Positions 1 to 7,524 are shown, numbered from the stretch's first letter. The stretch is DNA of 64,000 nt from CACZQA01 sp050943615 (GCA_050943615.1 JBMNPN010000001.1:1-64000); one strand, 5' to 3'. A program made the numbers and translations. Notes: generated from the sequence alone by a model not told the origin.

Positions 1-599
1 AGAAGGTCAAGGGGTCCTGGTACTACTACCGGTCCGGCAAGAAGGTGAAGAACTCCTGGCGCAAGGTCAAGGGCCACTGGTACTTCCTCAAGAAGTCGGG
101 GAAGGCGGCGGTGGGGCCGTGCAAGGTAACTCGTGGCCGTCGTGGTTGCAAGAAGGGCACGCGCTGCGTGTTCGACAGCAAAGGCAGATTGCTCACGGGC
201 TCGAAAACACGCAACGTAAAGGTCGCGGGCAAGCTGTACCGCGTGACGGCACGAGGCATAGCAGCGGGCGGATGGAACCGGTTGCACACCGTGTACGCAT
301 ATTCAAATGGTGAGATTGCCACAGGGGTCCGCGTAGTCGGATCGAAGCTGTTTGCGGCGAGCTCTTCGGGTGTCTACAATGCGGCACTCACTTCGAAATT
401 GCGCTCTGCGGCGCTTGAGGGCGGCGATGCGTCAGCGCTTCTGTCCTTGCTCGGCACACCCCTAAAGACCATTGCCGGTCTTGCCAACTGTTCTGATATT
501 GCGGGGGAAGCGGTTGTCTATCGCTATGCGCATATCGAGGTGTCGACAGTGCGCACCCCGGAAGGTACGGAACTGCTGTTGAGCTATGACGAGCTGTAA
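1..599 (+). CDS. Cell-wall-binding repeat surface protein, 3' end (5' truncated by window edge)
   Basis: The reading frame is open from the first full codon at position 3 and stops at 597-599, so this is the C-terminal ~198 residues of a larger protein. The visible start holds two short repeats of the form K-V-K-G-S/H-W-Y-Y/F followed by a Gly-Lys turn. This is the aromatic/glycine pattern of choline-binding-like cell-wall-binding repeats, which anchor exported proteins to the envelope. The rest is basic at first (Arg/Lys-rich, with CKVTRGRRGCKKGTRC), then a neutral globular tail without recognisable catalytic motifs. The N-terminal functional domain lies outside the window, so its activity cannot be named. 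A terminator at 715-736 separates it from the ribosomal operon. Confidence 0.7.
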   Translation, partial: KVKGSWYYYRSGKKVKNSWRKVKGHWYFLKKSGKAAVGPCKVTRGRRGCKKGTRCVFDSKGRLLTGSKTRNVKVAGKLYRVTARGIAAGGWNRLHTVYAYSNGEIATGVRVVGSKLFAASSSGVYNAALTSKLRSAALEGGDASALLSLLGTPLKTIAGLANCSDIAGEAVVYRYAHIEVSTVRTPEGTELLLSYDEL

Positions 600-714
600 C
601 AGCACCTCCTAAGTGCCGCCTACGCGGCCAGCGCCTCTCCTGCGCTCTGCAGGTGTTCGAAGGAGGGGTGCTCCCGTCTGTTGCCATATCTCTAATCTGT
701 CGCATTTATGTGGA

Positions 715-736
715 TACGCCCGGAGGCGTGTTTTTT
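715..736 (+). terminator. Intrinsic terminator of the surface-protein gene
   Basis: ACGCC (716-720), loop CGGA, GGCGT (725-729), extended by a T-G pair (715/730), then six T (731-736). Short stem but a classic U-tract. An additional long imperfect stem pairs 601-610 with about 660-672 upstream of it. Confidence 0.6.
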
Positions 737-747
737 GAAAAAAGTTC

Positions 748-776
748 TTCACAGGGCCATTTCTTTGTTGTACTCT
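748..776 (+). promoter_or_regulatory. Promoter of the S10-spc ribosomal protein operon
   Basis: TTCACA (748-753), 17-nt spacer, TACTCT (771-776). It is the only sigma-70-like pair between the terminator at 736 and rplC. Predicted transcription start is near 783, giving a leader of about 135 nt. The first leader nucleotides form a hairpin, CTGCGC (784-789) with GCGCAG (798-803). The rest of 600-916 contains no gene. Confidence 0.5.
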
Positions 777-916
777 AGTCGAGCTGCGCTCTGACGGGCG
801 CAGTGTGTCTACAGCCTCCCGGCGTATGAATCGAACAAAGGGAGGGATTCAAGTCGCGATCCGCTGTGAGTTGCGTGGGGCAACCAACACATGATCGCCT
901 GGAAGTAAGGTTGGAA

Positions 917-1537
917 ATGGTCAACACGATTCTCGGCCGCAAGCTGGGCATGACGCAGGTATGGGGTGAAGACGACAACATCGTCCCCGTCACCGTCATC
1001 CAAGCTGGCCCCTGCGTTATCTCGCAGGTCAAGACCACCGAAACCGACGGCTACGAGGCCGTGCAGATCGGTTTCGGCGACATCAAGGAAAAGAAAGTCA
1101 ACAAGCCCATGGCGGGTCACTTCGCCAAGGCTGGCGTGGCCCCGATGCGCTACCTGCGCGAGGTCCGCGTCGAGGATGCCTCCGAGCATTCCGTGGGCGA
1201 GACCGTCACGGTCGAGGCTTTCCAGGACGTCGAGAAGGTCGACGTCACGGGCGTCAGCAAGGGCAAGGGCTTTGCCGGCGTCATCAAGCGCCACGGCTTC
1301 GGCGGTGGCCCCGGCGGGCATGGTCATCACTTCCATCGTGCTCCCGGTTCTGTCGGTATGTGCGCCTATCCTGCCCGCGTCTTCAAGGGCATGCGCCTTC
1401 CGGGCCACATGGGCTGCGACCGCGTGACGGTCAAGAACCTCTCTGTGGTTCGCGTCGATACCGACAACAATCTCATGTTGGTCAAGGGCGCCGTCCCCGG
1501 TGGCAAGGGCGCGCTCGTTCAGATTCGTATGGCGTAG
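917..1537 (+). CDS. rplC: 50S ribosomal protein L3
   Basis: 206 residues, starting MVNTILGRKLGMTQVW. L3 is an early-assembly 23S rRNA binder near the peptidyl transferase centre. The central extension with the Gly/His-rich GFGGGPGGHGHHFHRAPGS segment and the C-terminal VPGGKG loop are typical of the family. The ATG at 917 is preferred over an in-frame GTG at 866 because it matches the family N-terminus and has AAGG about 6 nt upstream. It is the first gene of the operon here; rpsJ, which normally precedes it, is absent from the window. Confidence 0.97.
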   Translation: MVNTILGRKLGMTQVWGEDDNIVPVTVIQAGPCVISQVKTTETDGYEAVQIGFGDIKEKKVNKPMAGHFAKAGVAPMRYLREVRVEDASEHSVGETVTVEAFQDVEKVDVTGVSKGKGFAGVIKRHGFGGGPGGHGHHFHRAPGSVGMCAYPARVFKGMRLPGHMGCDRVTVKNLSVVRVDTDNNLMLVKGAVPGGKGALVQIRMA

Positions 1538-1553
1538 AGGAGGATAAGATCAG

Positions 1554-2177
1554 ATGACTACTCTCAAGATCACCGACTCCGCCGGAAAGTCTGCGGGTAC
1601 GCTCGAGGTCTCCGATGCCGTCTTCGGCATCGAGCCGAACGTCTATGCGATGCACCAGGTCGTGCGCAGCCAGATGGCCGCGAACCGCCAGGGCACGCAC
1701 AGCACCAAGACGCGCGGTCAGGTCAGCGGCGGTGGCCGCAAGCCGTTCCGTCAGAAGGGCACCGGTCGCGCTCGCCAGGGCACGACGCGTGCAGCCCAGT
1801 TCCGTCACGGCGGCGTTGTCTTCGGTCCGCATCCGCGTTCCTATGGGTTCAAGGTTCAGAACAAGGTCGTCAAGCTCGCGATGCGTTCTGCCGTCTCCGG
1901 CAAGCTCGCCGATTCCGAGCTGTTCGTCGTCGACGGCTTCAACTTCGAGAAGCCCTCGACCAAGCAGGCAGTCGCCGTGCTCGAGGCCCTCGGCATCGAG
2001 GGTCGCGTGACGATCGTCGTCAACGACGAGGACGTCAACTCGTTCCTGTCGTTCCGCAACATCCCGACGGTCCGCATCATCGGCGCGTCCGAGTCGAACA
2101 CCTATGACCTGCTCGACAACAAGGCGCTGCTCCTTACGACAGATGCCGTCAAGTACATCGAGGAGGTGCTCAAGTAA
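1554..2177 (+). CDS. rplD: 50S ribosomal protein L4
   Basis: 207 residues. L4 binds 23S rRNA and lines the exit tunnel through its basic extended loop, visible here as GGGRKPFRQKGTGRARQG. It ends with the family-type sequence AVKYIEEVL. A strong AGAGGAGG lies upstream of the ATG. Its stop codon overlaps the rplW start (TAATG), implying translational coupling. In enterobacteria L4 autoregulates the S10 operon; whether it does so here cannot be read from the sequence. Confidence 0.97.
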   Translation: MTTLKITDSAGKSAGTLEVSDAVFGIEPNVYAMHQVVRSQMAANRQGTHSTKTRGQVSGGGRKPFRQKGTGRARQGTTRAAQFRHGGVVFGPHPRSYGFKVQNKVVKLAMRSAVSGKLADSELFVVDGFNFEKPSTKQAVAVLEALGIEGRVTIVVNDEDVNSFLSFRNIPTVRIIGASESNTYDLLDNKALLLTTDAVKYIEEVLK

Positions 2178-2458
2178 TGCAGGCACGTGAGATCATCATC
2201 CGCCCGATCATCACCGAGCGCTCCTTTGATATGCAGGAGTACAACCGCTACACCTTCGAGGTCGCCAAGAGCGCTTCCAAGATCGAGATCGCCAAGGCGA
2301 TCGAGGAGATCTTCGACGTCCATGTCACCAAGGTGAACACCGTCAACGTCAAGTCCAAGCCGAAGCGCATGCGCTACATCGCCGGCAGGACGCGCACGTG
2401 GAAGAAGGCCATCGTCACCTTGGCCGAAGGCGACACCATCGAGGTGTTCGGCAACTAG
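2177..2458 (+). CDS. rplW: 50S ribosomal protein L23
   Basis: 93 residues starting MQAREIIIRPIITERS. L23 sits at the tunnel exit and docks trigger factor and SRP; the trigger factor gene is also in this window (38951-40258). The start overlaps the last base of rplD. Normal length. It is followed by an unusual 181-nt gap before rplB that contains a perfect 10-bp hairpin. Confidence 0.96.
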   Translation: MQAREIIIRPIITERSFDMQEYNRYTFEVAKSASKIEIAKAIEEIFDVHVTKVNTVNVKSKPKRMRYIAGRTRTWKKAIVTLAEGDTIEVFGN

Positions 2459-2471
2459 CATCGAGGCACTA

Positions 2472-2497
2472 CATCCCCCATGGTGCGATGGGGGATG
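2472..2497 (+). promoter_or_regulatory. Perfect 10-bp hairpin in the rplW-rplB spacer
   Basis: CATCCCCCAT (2472-2481), 6-nt loop (2482-2487), ATGGGGGATG (2488-2497), beginning 13 nt after the rplW stop. No T-run follows, so it is not a standard terminator. Smaller complementary segments follow (for example TCCG/CGGA and GTGC/GCAC between about 2550 and 2580), suggesting the whole 2472-2620 spacer is structured RNA. Possible roles are mRNA stabilisation, processing or ribosomal-protein autoregulation; none is proven. Confidence 0.5.
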
Positions 2498-2639
2498 CGT
2501 CTGGTTTACTGCGCTGTTCTTATGGACACGCGCGGAACCGTGGTAAGAATGTCCGGAGTCAGGACCGTGCGGAAGTGCACCGCTTCCCGTCCCAGGCGGT
2601 CGTCTGGCAATCGGAACGAAGTATTTGAAGGAGTTATTG

Positions 2640-3470
2640 ATGGGAACCAAGCAGTACAAGCCGACTTCCCCGGGTCGTCGCTTCCAGACGGTTTCGGATT
2701 TCTCCGAGATCACCTGCAAGACCCCCGAGAGGTCCCTGCTCGAGCCGCTGCCCAAAAAGGCCGGCCGCAACAGCAATGGCCGCATCACCACCCGTCACCA
2801 GGGCGGCGGTCATAAGCGCAAGTATCGCAAGATTGATTTCAAGCGTCGCAAGGACGGCATCCCGGCCAAGGTCGCCACGATCGAGTACGACCCGAACCGC
2901 TCTGCCCGCATTGCGCTGCTCAACTATGCCGATGGTACCAAGACCTACATCCTGCAGCCGAAGGGCCTGAAGGTCGGCGACGTCGTCGAGTCCGGTCCGG
3001 ACGCCGACATCAAGCCGGGCAATGCGCTTCCGCTCGCGAACATCCCCGTCGGCACGCTGGTCCACGCCGTCGAGTTCCAGCCGGGCAAGGGCGCTGCCAT
3101 GGCCCGTTCCGCTGGCACGAGCATCCAGCTCATGGGCAAGGAGGGCGACTACGCCATCCTGCGCATGCCGAGCTCCGAGATGCGCCGCGTTCTGCTCACC
3201 TGCCGTGCGACGGTTGGCGAGGTCGGAAACGCAGAGCACGCCAACATCCGCCTGGGCAAGGCCGGCCGCAAGCGCTGGCTGGGCGTGCGCCCGACGGTCC
3301 GCGGCACGGTCATGAACCCGGTCGACCACCCGCATGGTGGTGGCGAGGGCAAGAACAAGTCCGCCGGCCGTCACCCGGTGTCCCCGTGGGGCGTTCCCAC
3401 CAAGGGCCATCGCACGCGCAATCCCAAGAAGGCCTCGAGCCGTCTGATCATCCGTCGTCGCAAGAAATAA
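2640..3470 (+). CDS. rplB: 50S ribosomal protein L2
   Basis: 276 residues, family length. L2 binds 23S rRNA and is needed for subunit association and peptidyl transferase activity. The conserved RHQGGGHKRKYR segment and the C-terminal NPVDHPHGGGEG motif, containing the key histidine, are present. The start is the ATG at 2640, with GAAGGAG at 2627-2633 (6-nt spacing). An in-frame codon at 2625 lacks this support. Confidence 0.97.
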   Translation: MGTKQYKPTSPGRRFQTVSDFSEITCKTPERSLLEPLPKKAGRNSNGRITTRHQGGGHKRKYRKIDFKRRKDGIPAKVATIEYDPNRSARIALLNYADGTKTYILQPKGLKVGDVVESGPDADIKPGNALPLANIPVGTLVHAVEFQPGKGAAMARSAGTSIQLMGKEGDYAILRMPSSEMRRVLLTCRATVGEVGNAEHANIRLGKAGRKRWLGVRPTVRGTVMNPVDHPHGGGEGKNKSAGRHPVSPWGVPTKGHRTRNPKKASSRLIIRRRKK

Positions 3471-3486
3471 GTGAAGGAGAGTAACC

Positions 3487-3753
3487 GTGAGTAGGAGTCT
3501 CAAAAAGGGACCTTTCGTCGAGCCGCGTCTCCTTCAGCGCATCACTGCGATGAACGAGTCGGGCGAAAAGGAAGTCATCAGGACCTGGAGCCGTTCGTCG
3601 ACGATCTTTCCCGAGATGGTCGGCCACACGATCGCCGTTCACGACGGTCGTCGTCACGTTCCGGTCTATATCACCGAATCCATGGTCGGGCACAAGCTGG
3701 GCGAGTTCGCCCCAACCCGTACCTTCCGTGGCCATGCCAAGAACGCTGAGTAG
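3487..3753 (+). CDS. rpsS: 30S ribosomal protein S19
   Basis: 88 residues, starting MSRSLKKGPFVEPRL from a GTG codon with GAAGGAGAG upstream. S19 binds 16S rRNA in the 30S head together with S13. The conserved FVPVYI-like strand (HVPVYITESMVGHKLGEF) and TRTFRGH motif are present. It lies in the standard order between rplB and rplV. Confidence 0.97.
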   Translation: MSRSLKKGPFVEPRLLQRITAMNESGEKEVIRTWSRSSTIFPEMVGHTIAVHDGRRHVPVYITESMVGHKLGEFAPTRTFRGHAKNAE

Positions 3754-3764
3754 GAGGAGCGCAT

Positions 3765-4106
3765 ATGCAGACTAGAGCAGTAGCAAAGTACGTGCGCGTC
3801 TCCCCGCGCAAGGCGCGCATCGTCATCGACACCGTCCGCGGCAAGGGTGTCGTGGAGGCCCTCGATTCGCTGCGCTTCAACGAGCGTGCGATTTCCGAGG
3901 TCGTCTACAAGGTCGTTGCCTCGGCTGCGGCCAACGCCGAGCACGAGTACGGTGTCCGTCCCGAGAACCTCGTCATCAAGGAAGCCTACGTTGACGAAGG
4001 CCCGACCATCAAGCGCTATCGCCCGCGCGCCAAGGGCTCCGCTAGCCCCATCAACAAGCGCACGAGCCACATCACCGTCGTCGTCGCCACACGAGAGGAG
4101 GCGTAG
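3765..4106 (+). CDS. rplV: 50S ribosomal protein L22
   Basis: 113 residues. L22 contacts all six 23S rRNA domains, and its beta-hairpin reaches the exit tunnel. That hairpin is seen as the segment ending RYRPRAKGSASPINKRTSH. The N-terminal VSPRKARIVIDTVRGK is diagnostic. GGAGGAG lies just upstream. rpsC starts 3 nt after its stop. Confidence 0.97.
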   Translation: MQTRAVAKYVRVSPRKARIVIDTVRGKGVVEALDSLRFNERAISEVVYKVVASAAANAEHEYGVRPENLVIKEAYVDEGPTIKRYRPRAKGSASPINKRTSHITVVVATREEA

Positions 4107-4109
4107 AAC

Positions 4110-4820
4110 ATGGGTCAGAAGGTAAAGCCGACTGGTTTCCGCCTCGGCACGACCGAAACCTGGCGTTCCCGCTGGTACGCCGACAAAGACTATGCTTCCA
4201 CGCTTGAGAACGACATCAAGCTGCGCGAGCATATCGAAAAGAAGCTGGCCAACGCTGCGCTCTCCAAGGTAGAGATCGAGCGCGCTGGCGACAAGATCAA
4301 GGTCATCGTGACGACCGCCCGTCCGGGCATCGTCATCGGCAAGAAGGGCGCCGAGGTCGACGCGCTGCGCAAGGAGCTCGAAAAGATCGCCGGCGGCCGC
4401 GTGTCCGTCGAGGTCGTCGAGGTCAAGCGCCCCGAGCTCGATGCCACGCTCATCGCCAAGTCCATCGCCGAGCAGCTCGAGGGCCGCGTGGCCTTCCGCC
4501 GTGCGATGCGCAAGGCAGTCCAGTCCGCTCGCAAATCGGGTGCCAAGGGCATCCGCATCCAGTGCTCCGGGCGCCTCGGCGGCGCCGAGATGAGCCGCCG
4601 CGAGTGGTATCGCGAGGGTCGCGTGCCGCTGCACACCCTCCGTGCAATGATCGATTACGGCTTTGCCACCGCGCACACCACCATGGGGTCCTGCGGCGTC
4701 AAGGTCTGGGTTTACTACGGCGAGGTGCTAGCGGGCCAGAAGAAGACCAACCCCGCGCTCGAGGGCACGTCCAGCCAGCGCCGTCGCACTGGTCGCCGTG
4801 GCGAAAGGAGGGACCGTTAA
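4110..4820 (+). CDS. rpsC: 30S ribosomal protein S3
   Basis: 236 residues. It begins MGQKVKPTGFRLG and contains a type II KH domain with IVIGKKGAEVDAL, followed by the C-terminal domain with SGRLGGAEMSRREWYREGRVPLH. S3 lines the mRNA entry channel. The basic C-terminal tail (RRRTGRRGERRDR) is slightly long. It abuts rplP directly. Confidence 0.97.
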   Translation: MGQKVKPTGFRLGTTETWRSRWYADKDYASTLENDIKLREHIEKKLANAALSKVEIERAGDKIKVIVTTARPGIVIGKKGAEVDALRKELEKIAGGRVSVEVVEVKRPELDATLIAKSIAEQLEGRVAFRRAMRKAVQSARKSGAKGIRIQCSGRLGGAEMSRREWYREGRVPLHTLRAMIDYGFATAHTTMGSCGVKVWVYYGEVLAGQKKTNPALEGTSSQRRRTGRRGERRDR

Positions 4821-5381
4821 ATGCTGATGCCCAAGCGCACCAAGTATCGCAAGGTCCAGCGCGGTTCCATGAAGGGCAAGGCCAAGGGCGGCACCAAGCT
4901 CGCCTTCGGTTCCTACGGTATCCAGGCTCTCGAGCCGCATTGGATCACCAACCGCCAGATCGAGGCCGCTCGTATCGCCATGACGCGCTACCTCAAGCGC
5001 GGCGGTCGCGTGTGGATCACGATCTTCCCGGACAAGCCGATCACCAAGAAGCCCGCAGAGACCCGCATGGGCTCTGGCAAGGGCAACCCCGAAGAGTGGG
5101 TCGCCGTCGTCAAGCCGGGCCGCATCATGTTCGAGATCGACGGTGTCACTCCCGAGGAGGCTCGCGAGGCCATGCGCCTGGCGATCAACAAGCTCCCGAT
5201 CAAGTGCAAGATGGTCTTTCGCGCCGACGCTGCAGAGCATGCGGCAGAGTACGCGCAGGAGCATGCCGCCGAGTTCGCGTTGCAGCGCAAGATCGAGGCT
5301 GAGGAAGAGGCCGAGCATGAGGCCGAAGTCGAAGCCGAGCGCGAAGCCGCTGCCGCCGAGGACAAAGGGGGTAACGAGTAA
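4821..5381 (+). CDS. rplP: 50S ribosomal protein L16 with acidic Ala/Glu tail
   Basis: 186 residues against about 137-145 for the family. Residues 1-134 are ordinary L16 (MLMPKRTKYRKVQRG, GSYGIQALEPHWIT, GSGKGNPEEWVAVVKPGR). L16 occupies the tRNA A/P-site face of the 50S. From about residue 135 the chain is almost entirely Ala, Glu, His and Arg (AAEYAQEHAAEFALQRK, then EAEEEAEHEAEVEAE), predicted to form a long charged helix. AGGAGG sits about 10 nt upstream of the ATG. It overlaps rpmC by one base. Confidence 0.95.
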   Translation: MLMPKRTKYRKVQRGSMKGKAKGGTKLAFGSYGIQALEPHWITNRQIEAARIAMTRYLKRGGRVWITIFPDKPITKKPAETRMGSGKGNPEEWVAVVKPGRIMFEIDGVTPEEAREAMRLAINKLPIKCKMVFRADAAEHAAEYAQEHAAEFALQRKIEAEEEAEHEAEVEAEREAAAAEDKGGNE

Positions 5382-5593
5382 TGAAGGCTTCTGAAATCCG
5401 CGAGCTTTCCACCGAGGACCTGAACGCCAAGCTGGAAGAGGCCCGCACCGAGCTGTTCAACCTCCGTTTCCAGATGGCGACCAGCCAGCTGGACAACACC
5501 GCTCGTGTCAAGACCGTCAAGAAGGATATCGCGCGCATCTGCACCGAGCTGCGTGCACGCGAGATCAAAGCCGCAGCAGACGCTGTGTCCTAG
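5381..5593 (+). CDS. rpmC: 50S ribosomal protein L29
   Basis: 70 residues: a two-helix protein, MKASEIRELSTEDLNAKL followed by the conserved LFNLRFQMATSQLDN. L29 neighbours L23 at the tunnel exit. The start codon overlaps the rplP stop (TAATG), indicating coupling. Confidence 0.95.
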   Translation: MKASEIRELSTEDLNAKLEEARTELFNLRFQMATSQLDNTARVKTVKKDIARICTELRAREIKAAADAVS

Positions 5594-5612
5594 AGATTGG
5601 AAGTGAACCTAA

Positions 5613-5873
5613 ATGAGCGAAGAGCGTAATAGCCGCAAGGTTCGCCAGGGCGTCGTCGTCTCTGCTGTGAACGACAAGACCATCGTCGTCCAGATTCGCG
5701 AGCGCAAGCAGCATCCCGTGTACAAGAAGATGATGACGAGCACCAAGAAGCTCCATGCGCATGACGAGAACAACGAGGCCAACGTGGGCGATACCGTTCG
5801 CATCATGGAGACCCGTCCTCTGTCCAAGAAGAAGCGCTGGCGCCTCATCGAGATCGTTGAGCGGGCCAAGTAG
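5613..5873 (+). CDS. rpsQ: 30S ribosomal protein S17
   Basis: 86 residues. An OB-fold protein and early 16S rRNA binder. Conserved RKVRQGVVVS and the GDTVRIMETRPLSKKKRWRL segment are present. Standard position between rpmC and rplN. Confidence 0.96.
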   Translation: MSEERNSRKVRQGVVVSAVNDKTIVVQIRERKQHPVYKKMMTSTKKLHAHDENNEANVGDTVRIMETRPLSKKKRWRLIEIVERAK

Positions 5874-5902
5874 GCCTCGTTGGTAACAGGAAGGGTTATT
5901 TC

Positions 5903-6271
5903 ATGATTCAGATGCAATCAATGCTGACTGTTGCTGACAACAGTGGTGCACGCAAAGTGCAGTGCATCAAGGTTCTGGGTGGCTCCAAGCGCCGCTATGC
6001 GGGCTTGGGCGACGTGATCATCTGCAGCGTCAAGGAAGCGACCCCCAACAGCCAGGTCAAGAAGGGCGACGTCGTCCGCTGCGTCGTCGTGCGCGTCAAA
6101 AAGGAGGTCCGCCGCAAGGACGGCTCCTACATCAAGTTCGACGAGAACGCCGCCGTCCTCATCGACGAGACCGGCGCGCCCCGCGGCACCCGTATCTTCG
6201 GGCCCGTCGCTCGCGAACTGCGCGACCGCAAGTTCATGAAGATCGTCTCCCTCGCTCCCGAGACGCTGTAA
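5903..6271 (+). CDS. rplN: 50S ribosomal protein L14
   Basis: 122 residues. MIQMQSMLTVADNSGARKV is the signature N-terminus, and GTRIFGPVARELR lies near the C-terminus. L14 forms an inter-subunit bridge and the docking site of RsfS. AGGAAGGG lies upstream of the ATG. Confidence 0.97.
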   Translation: MIQMQSMLTVADNSGARKVQCIKVLGGSKRRYAGLGDVIICSVKEATPNSQVKKGDVVRCVVVRVKKEVRRKDGSYIKFDENAAVLIDETGAPRGTRIFGPVARELRDRKFMKIVSLAPETL

Positions 6272-6286
6272 GGAAGGTGTGAGGTA

Positions 6287-6616
6287 ATGACGAAGATGAA
6301 CATCAAGACCGGCGACACCGTCAAGGTCATCACCGGCAAGGACAAGGGCGTCCAGGGCGAAGTCATCTCCGCCCGCCCTGCCGAGGGTCGCGTCGTCGTG
6401 CGCGGCGTCAACCTCGTCAAGAAGGCGCTTCATCCCACGCAGGCCAACCCCAACGGTGGCATCGACACCCGCGAGGCACCCATCGACGTGTCCAACGTCA
6501 TGCTCGTGTGCCCCGAGTGCGGTCTTCCCACCCGCGTCGGCGCCCGCCGCGACGATGAGGGCAAGAAAGTACGTGTATGCAAGAAGTGCGGCAAGGACAT
6601 CGATTTGAGGGTCTGA
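6287..6616 (+). CDS. rplX: 50S ribosomal protein L24
   Basis: 109 residues with a KOW motif (GDTVKVITGKDKGVQGEV). L24 initiates 50S assembly. The C-terminal part contains CPECG and CKKCG pairs, typical of longer L24 proteins with a zinc-ribbon-like end. The ATG at 6287 is chosen over 6296 because of its spacing from AGGAAGG. An unusual 250-nt structured gap follows. Confidence 0.95.
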   Translation: MTKMNIKTGDTVKVITGKDKGVQGEVISARPAEGRVVVRGVNLVKKALHPTQANPNGGIDTREAPIDVSNVMLVCPECGLPTRVGARRDDEGKKVRVCKKCGKDIDLRV

Positions 6617-6700
6617 GGCGCACGATCTGCGCGTTTTCGGCTTCGGTCGTTGCACATAAGGCAACTCCCTTCGCCGAAAACGCGCATCTCGCACACCTCA
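6614..6700 (+). promoter_or_regulatory. Large nested hairpin in the rplX-rplE spacer
   Basis: Three nested stems: outer TGAGG (6614-6618) with CCTCA (6696-6700); a perfect 14-bp stem TGCGCGTTTTCGGC (6628-6641) with its complement (6673-6686); and an inner GTTGC (6649-6653) with GCAAC (6661-6665). The outer stem overlaps the rplX stop codon. There is no U-tract, so it is unlikely to be a simple terminator. Its arm shares the CGAAAACG-NN-CATCT pattern with the inverted repeat at 49575-49642. Confidence 0.5.
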
Positions 6701-6734
6701 GCCCCTCTAACGGGGGTTGGATGTGCGTAAGGGT

Positions 6735-6774
6735 GGCAACATCGGACGCCGCTTGAAGCGGCGTCCTCGTTGCC
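6735..6774 (+). promoter_or_regulatory. Second hairpin in the rplX-rplE spacer
   Basis: GGCAAC (6735-6740), 3-nt bulge, GGACGCCGC (6744-6752), loop TTGAA, GCGGCGTCC (6758-6766), 2-nt bulge, GTTGCC (6769-6774). This is fifteen perfectly paired positions. It is separate from the nested hairpin just upstream. Confidence 0.5.
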
Positions 6775-6801
6775 CAATAGCAGGAAGAAGCAATTATCAG
6801 G

Positions 6802-6820
6802 CCCCCGAGCTATTCGGGGG
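6802..6820 (+). promoter_or_regulatory. Third hairpin in the rplX-rplE spacer
   Basis: CCCCCGA (6802-6808), loop GCTAT, TCGGGGG (6814-6820), about 45 nt upstream of the rplE ATG. It is followed by a weaker GACG/CGTC pair. It could influence rplE initiation; the rplE ribosome binding site (GAAGGAG) itself lies outside the stem. Confidence 0.4.
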
Positions 6821-6866
6821 GACGAGGTCGGAAACCCCGTCTTAAATCTCGAAGGAGTTAGGTAAC

Positions 6867-7412
6867 ATGGCACCTCGCCTTAAAGAGAAGTACGTCAACG
6901 AGATCGTTCCCAAGCTCGAGAAGGAGCTGAACGTTCAGAACATCAACCGCGTCCCCAAGCTCACCAAGATCGTCGTGAACATGGGCGTCGGTGAGGCCGC
7001 CGTCGACAGCAAGCTCATCGACGCCGCCGTCGCCGACCTGCGCGCCATCACCGGCCAGCAGCCGATGATCTGCCGCGCCCGCAAGTCCATCGCGACCTTC
7101 CACCTTCGCAAGGGCCAGGCAATCGGCGCCAAGGTGACGCTGCGCGGCGACCGCATGTACGAGTTCTTCGACCGTCTGGTCGCACTCGCCATCCCGCGCA
7201 TCCGTGACTTCCGCGGCATGTCCCCCAAGAGCTTCGATGGCCACGGGAACTACTCGATGGGCGTCACCGAGCAGACGATCTTTCCCGAGATCGCCTACGA
7301 TCAGGTCGACCGCGTCCGCGGCATGGACATCACGTTCGTGACCACCGCGGAGACGGATGCCGAGGGCAAGGCACTTCTCGACGCTTTTGGCTTCCCGTTT
7401 GCGGATCGCTAA
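6867..7412 (+). CDS. rplE: 50S ribosomal protein L5
   Basis: 181 residues. L5 binds 5S rRNA. Diagnostic segments are KIVVNMGVGEA, the QQPMICRARKSIATFHLRKG region and MDITFVTTAETDAEGKALL. GAAGGAG precedes the ATG. Confidence 0.97.
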   Translation: MAPRLKEKYVNEIVPKLEKELNVQNINRVPKLTKIVVNMGVGEAAVDSKLIDAAVADLRAITGQQPMICRARKSIATFHLRKGQAIGAKVTLRGDRMYEFFDRLVALAIPRIRDFRGMSPKSFDGHGNYSMGVTEQTIFPEIAYDQVDRVRGMDITFVTTAETDAEGKALLDAFGFPFADR

Positions 7413-7431
7413 GGTATAGTGTTCAACCGTC

Positions 7432-7464
7432 TGACTACACGCCCCGTATGAGGGTGTGTAGTCA
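7432..7464 (+). promoter_or_regulatory. 13-bp hairpin in the rplE-rpsN spacer
   Basis: TGACTACACGCCC (7432-7444), 7-nt loop, GGGTGTGTAGTCA (7452-7464), with one G-T pair. It starts 20 nt after the rplE stop and lies about 50 nt before the rpsN ribosome binding site. Only TTT follows, so termination would be weak at best. Confidence 0.45.
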
Positions 7465-7524
7465 TTTCGATGTTTGGTGTCAGCAGCGAGAAACAGGTCC
7501 CGCTGTGAAATTAGGAGGCATGTT

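Noticed and set aside
1482..2186. Long minus-strand reading frame opposite rplD
   Set aside because: Mirror of a GC-rich plus-strand gene; no ribosome binding site or family resemblance.
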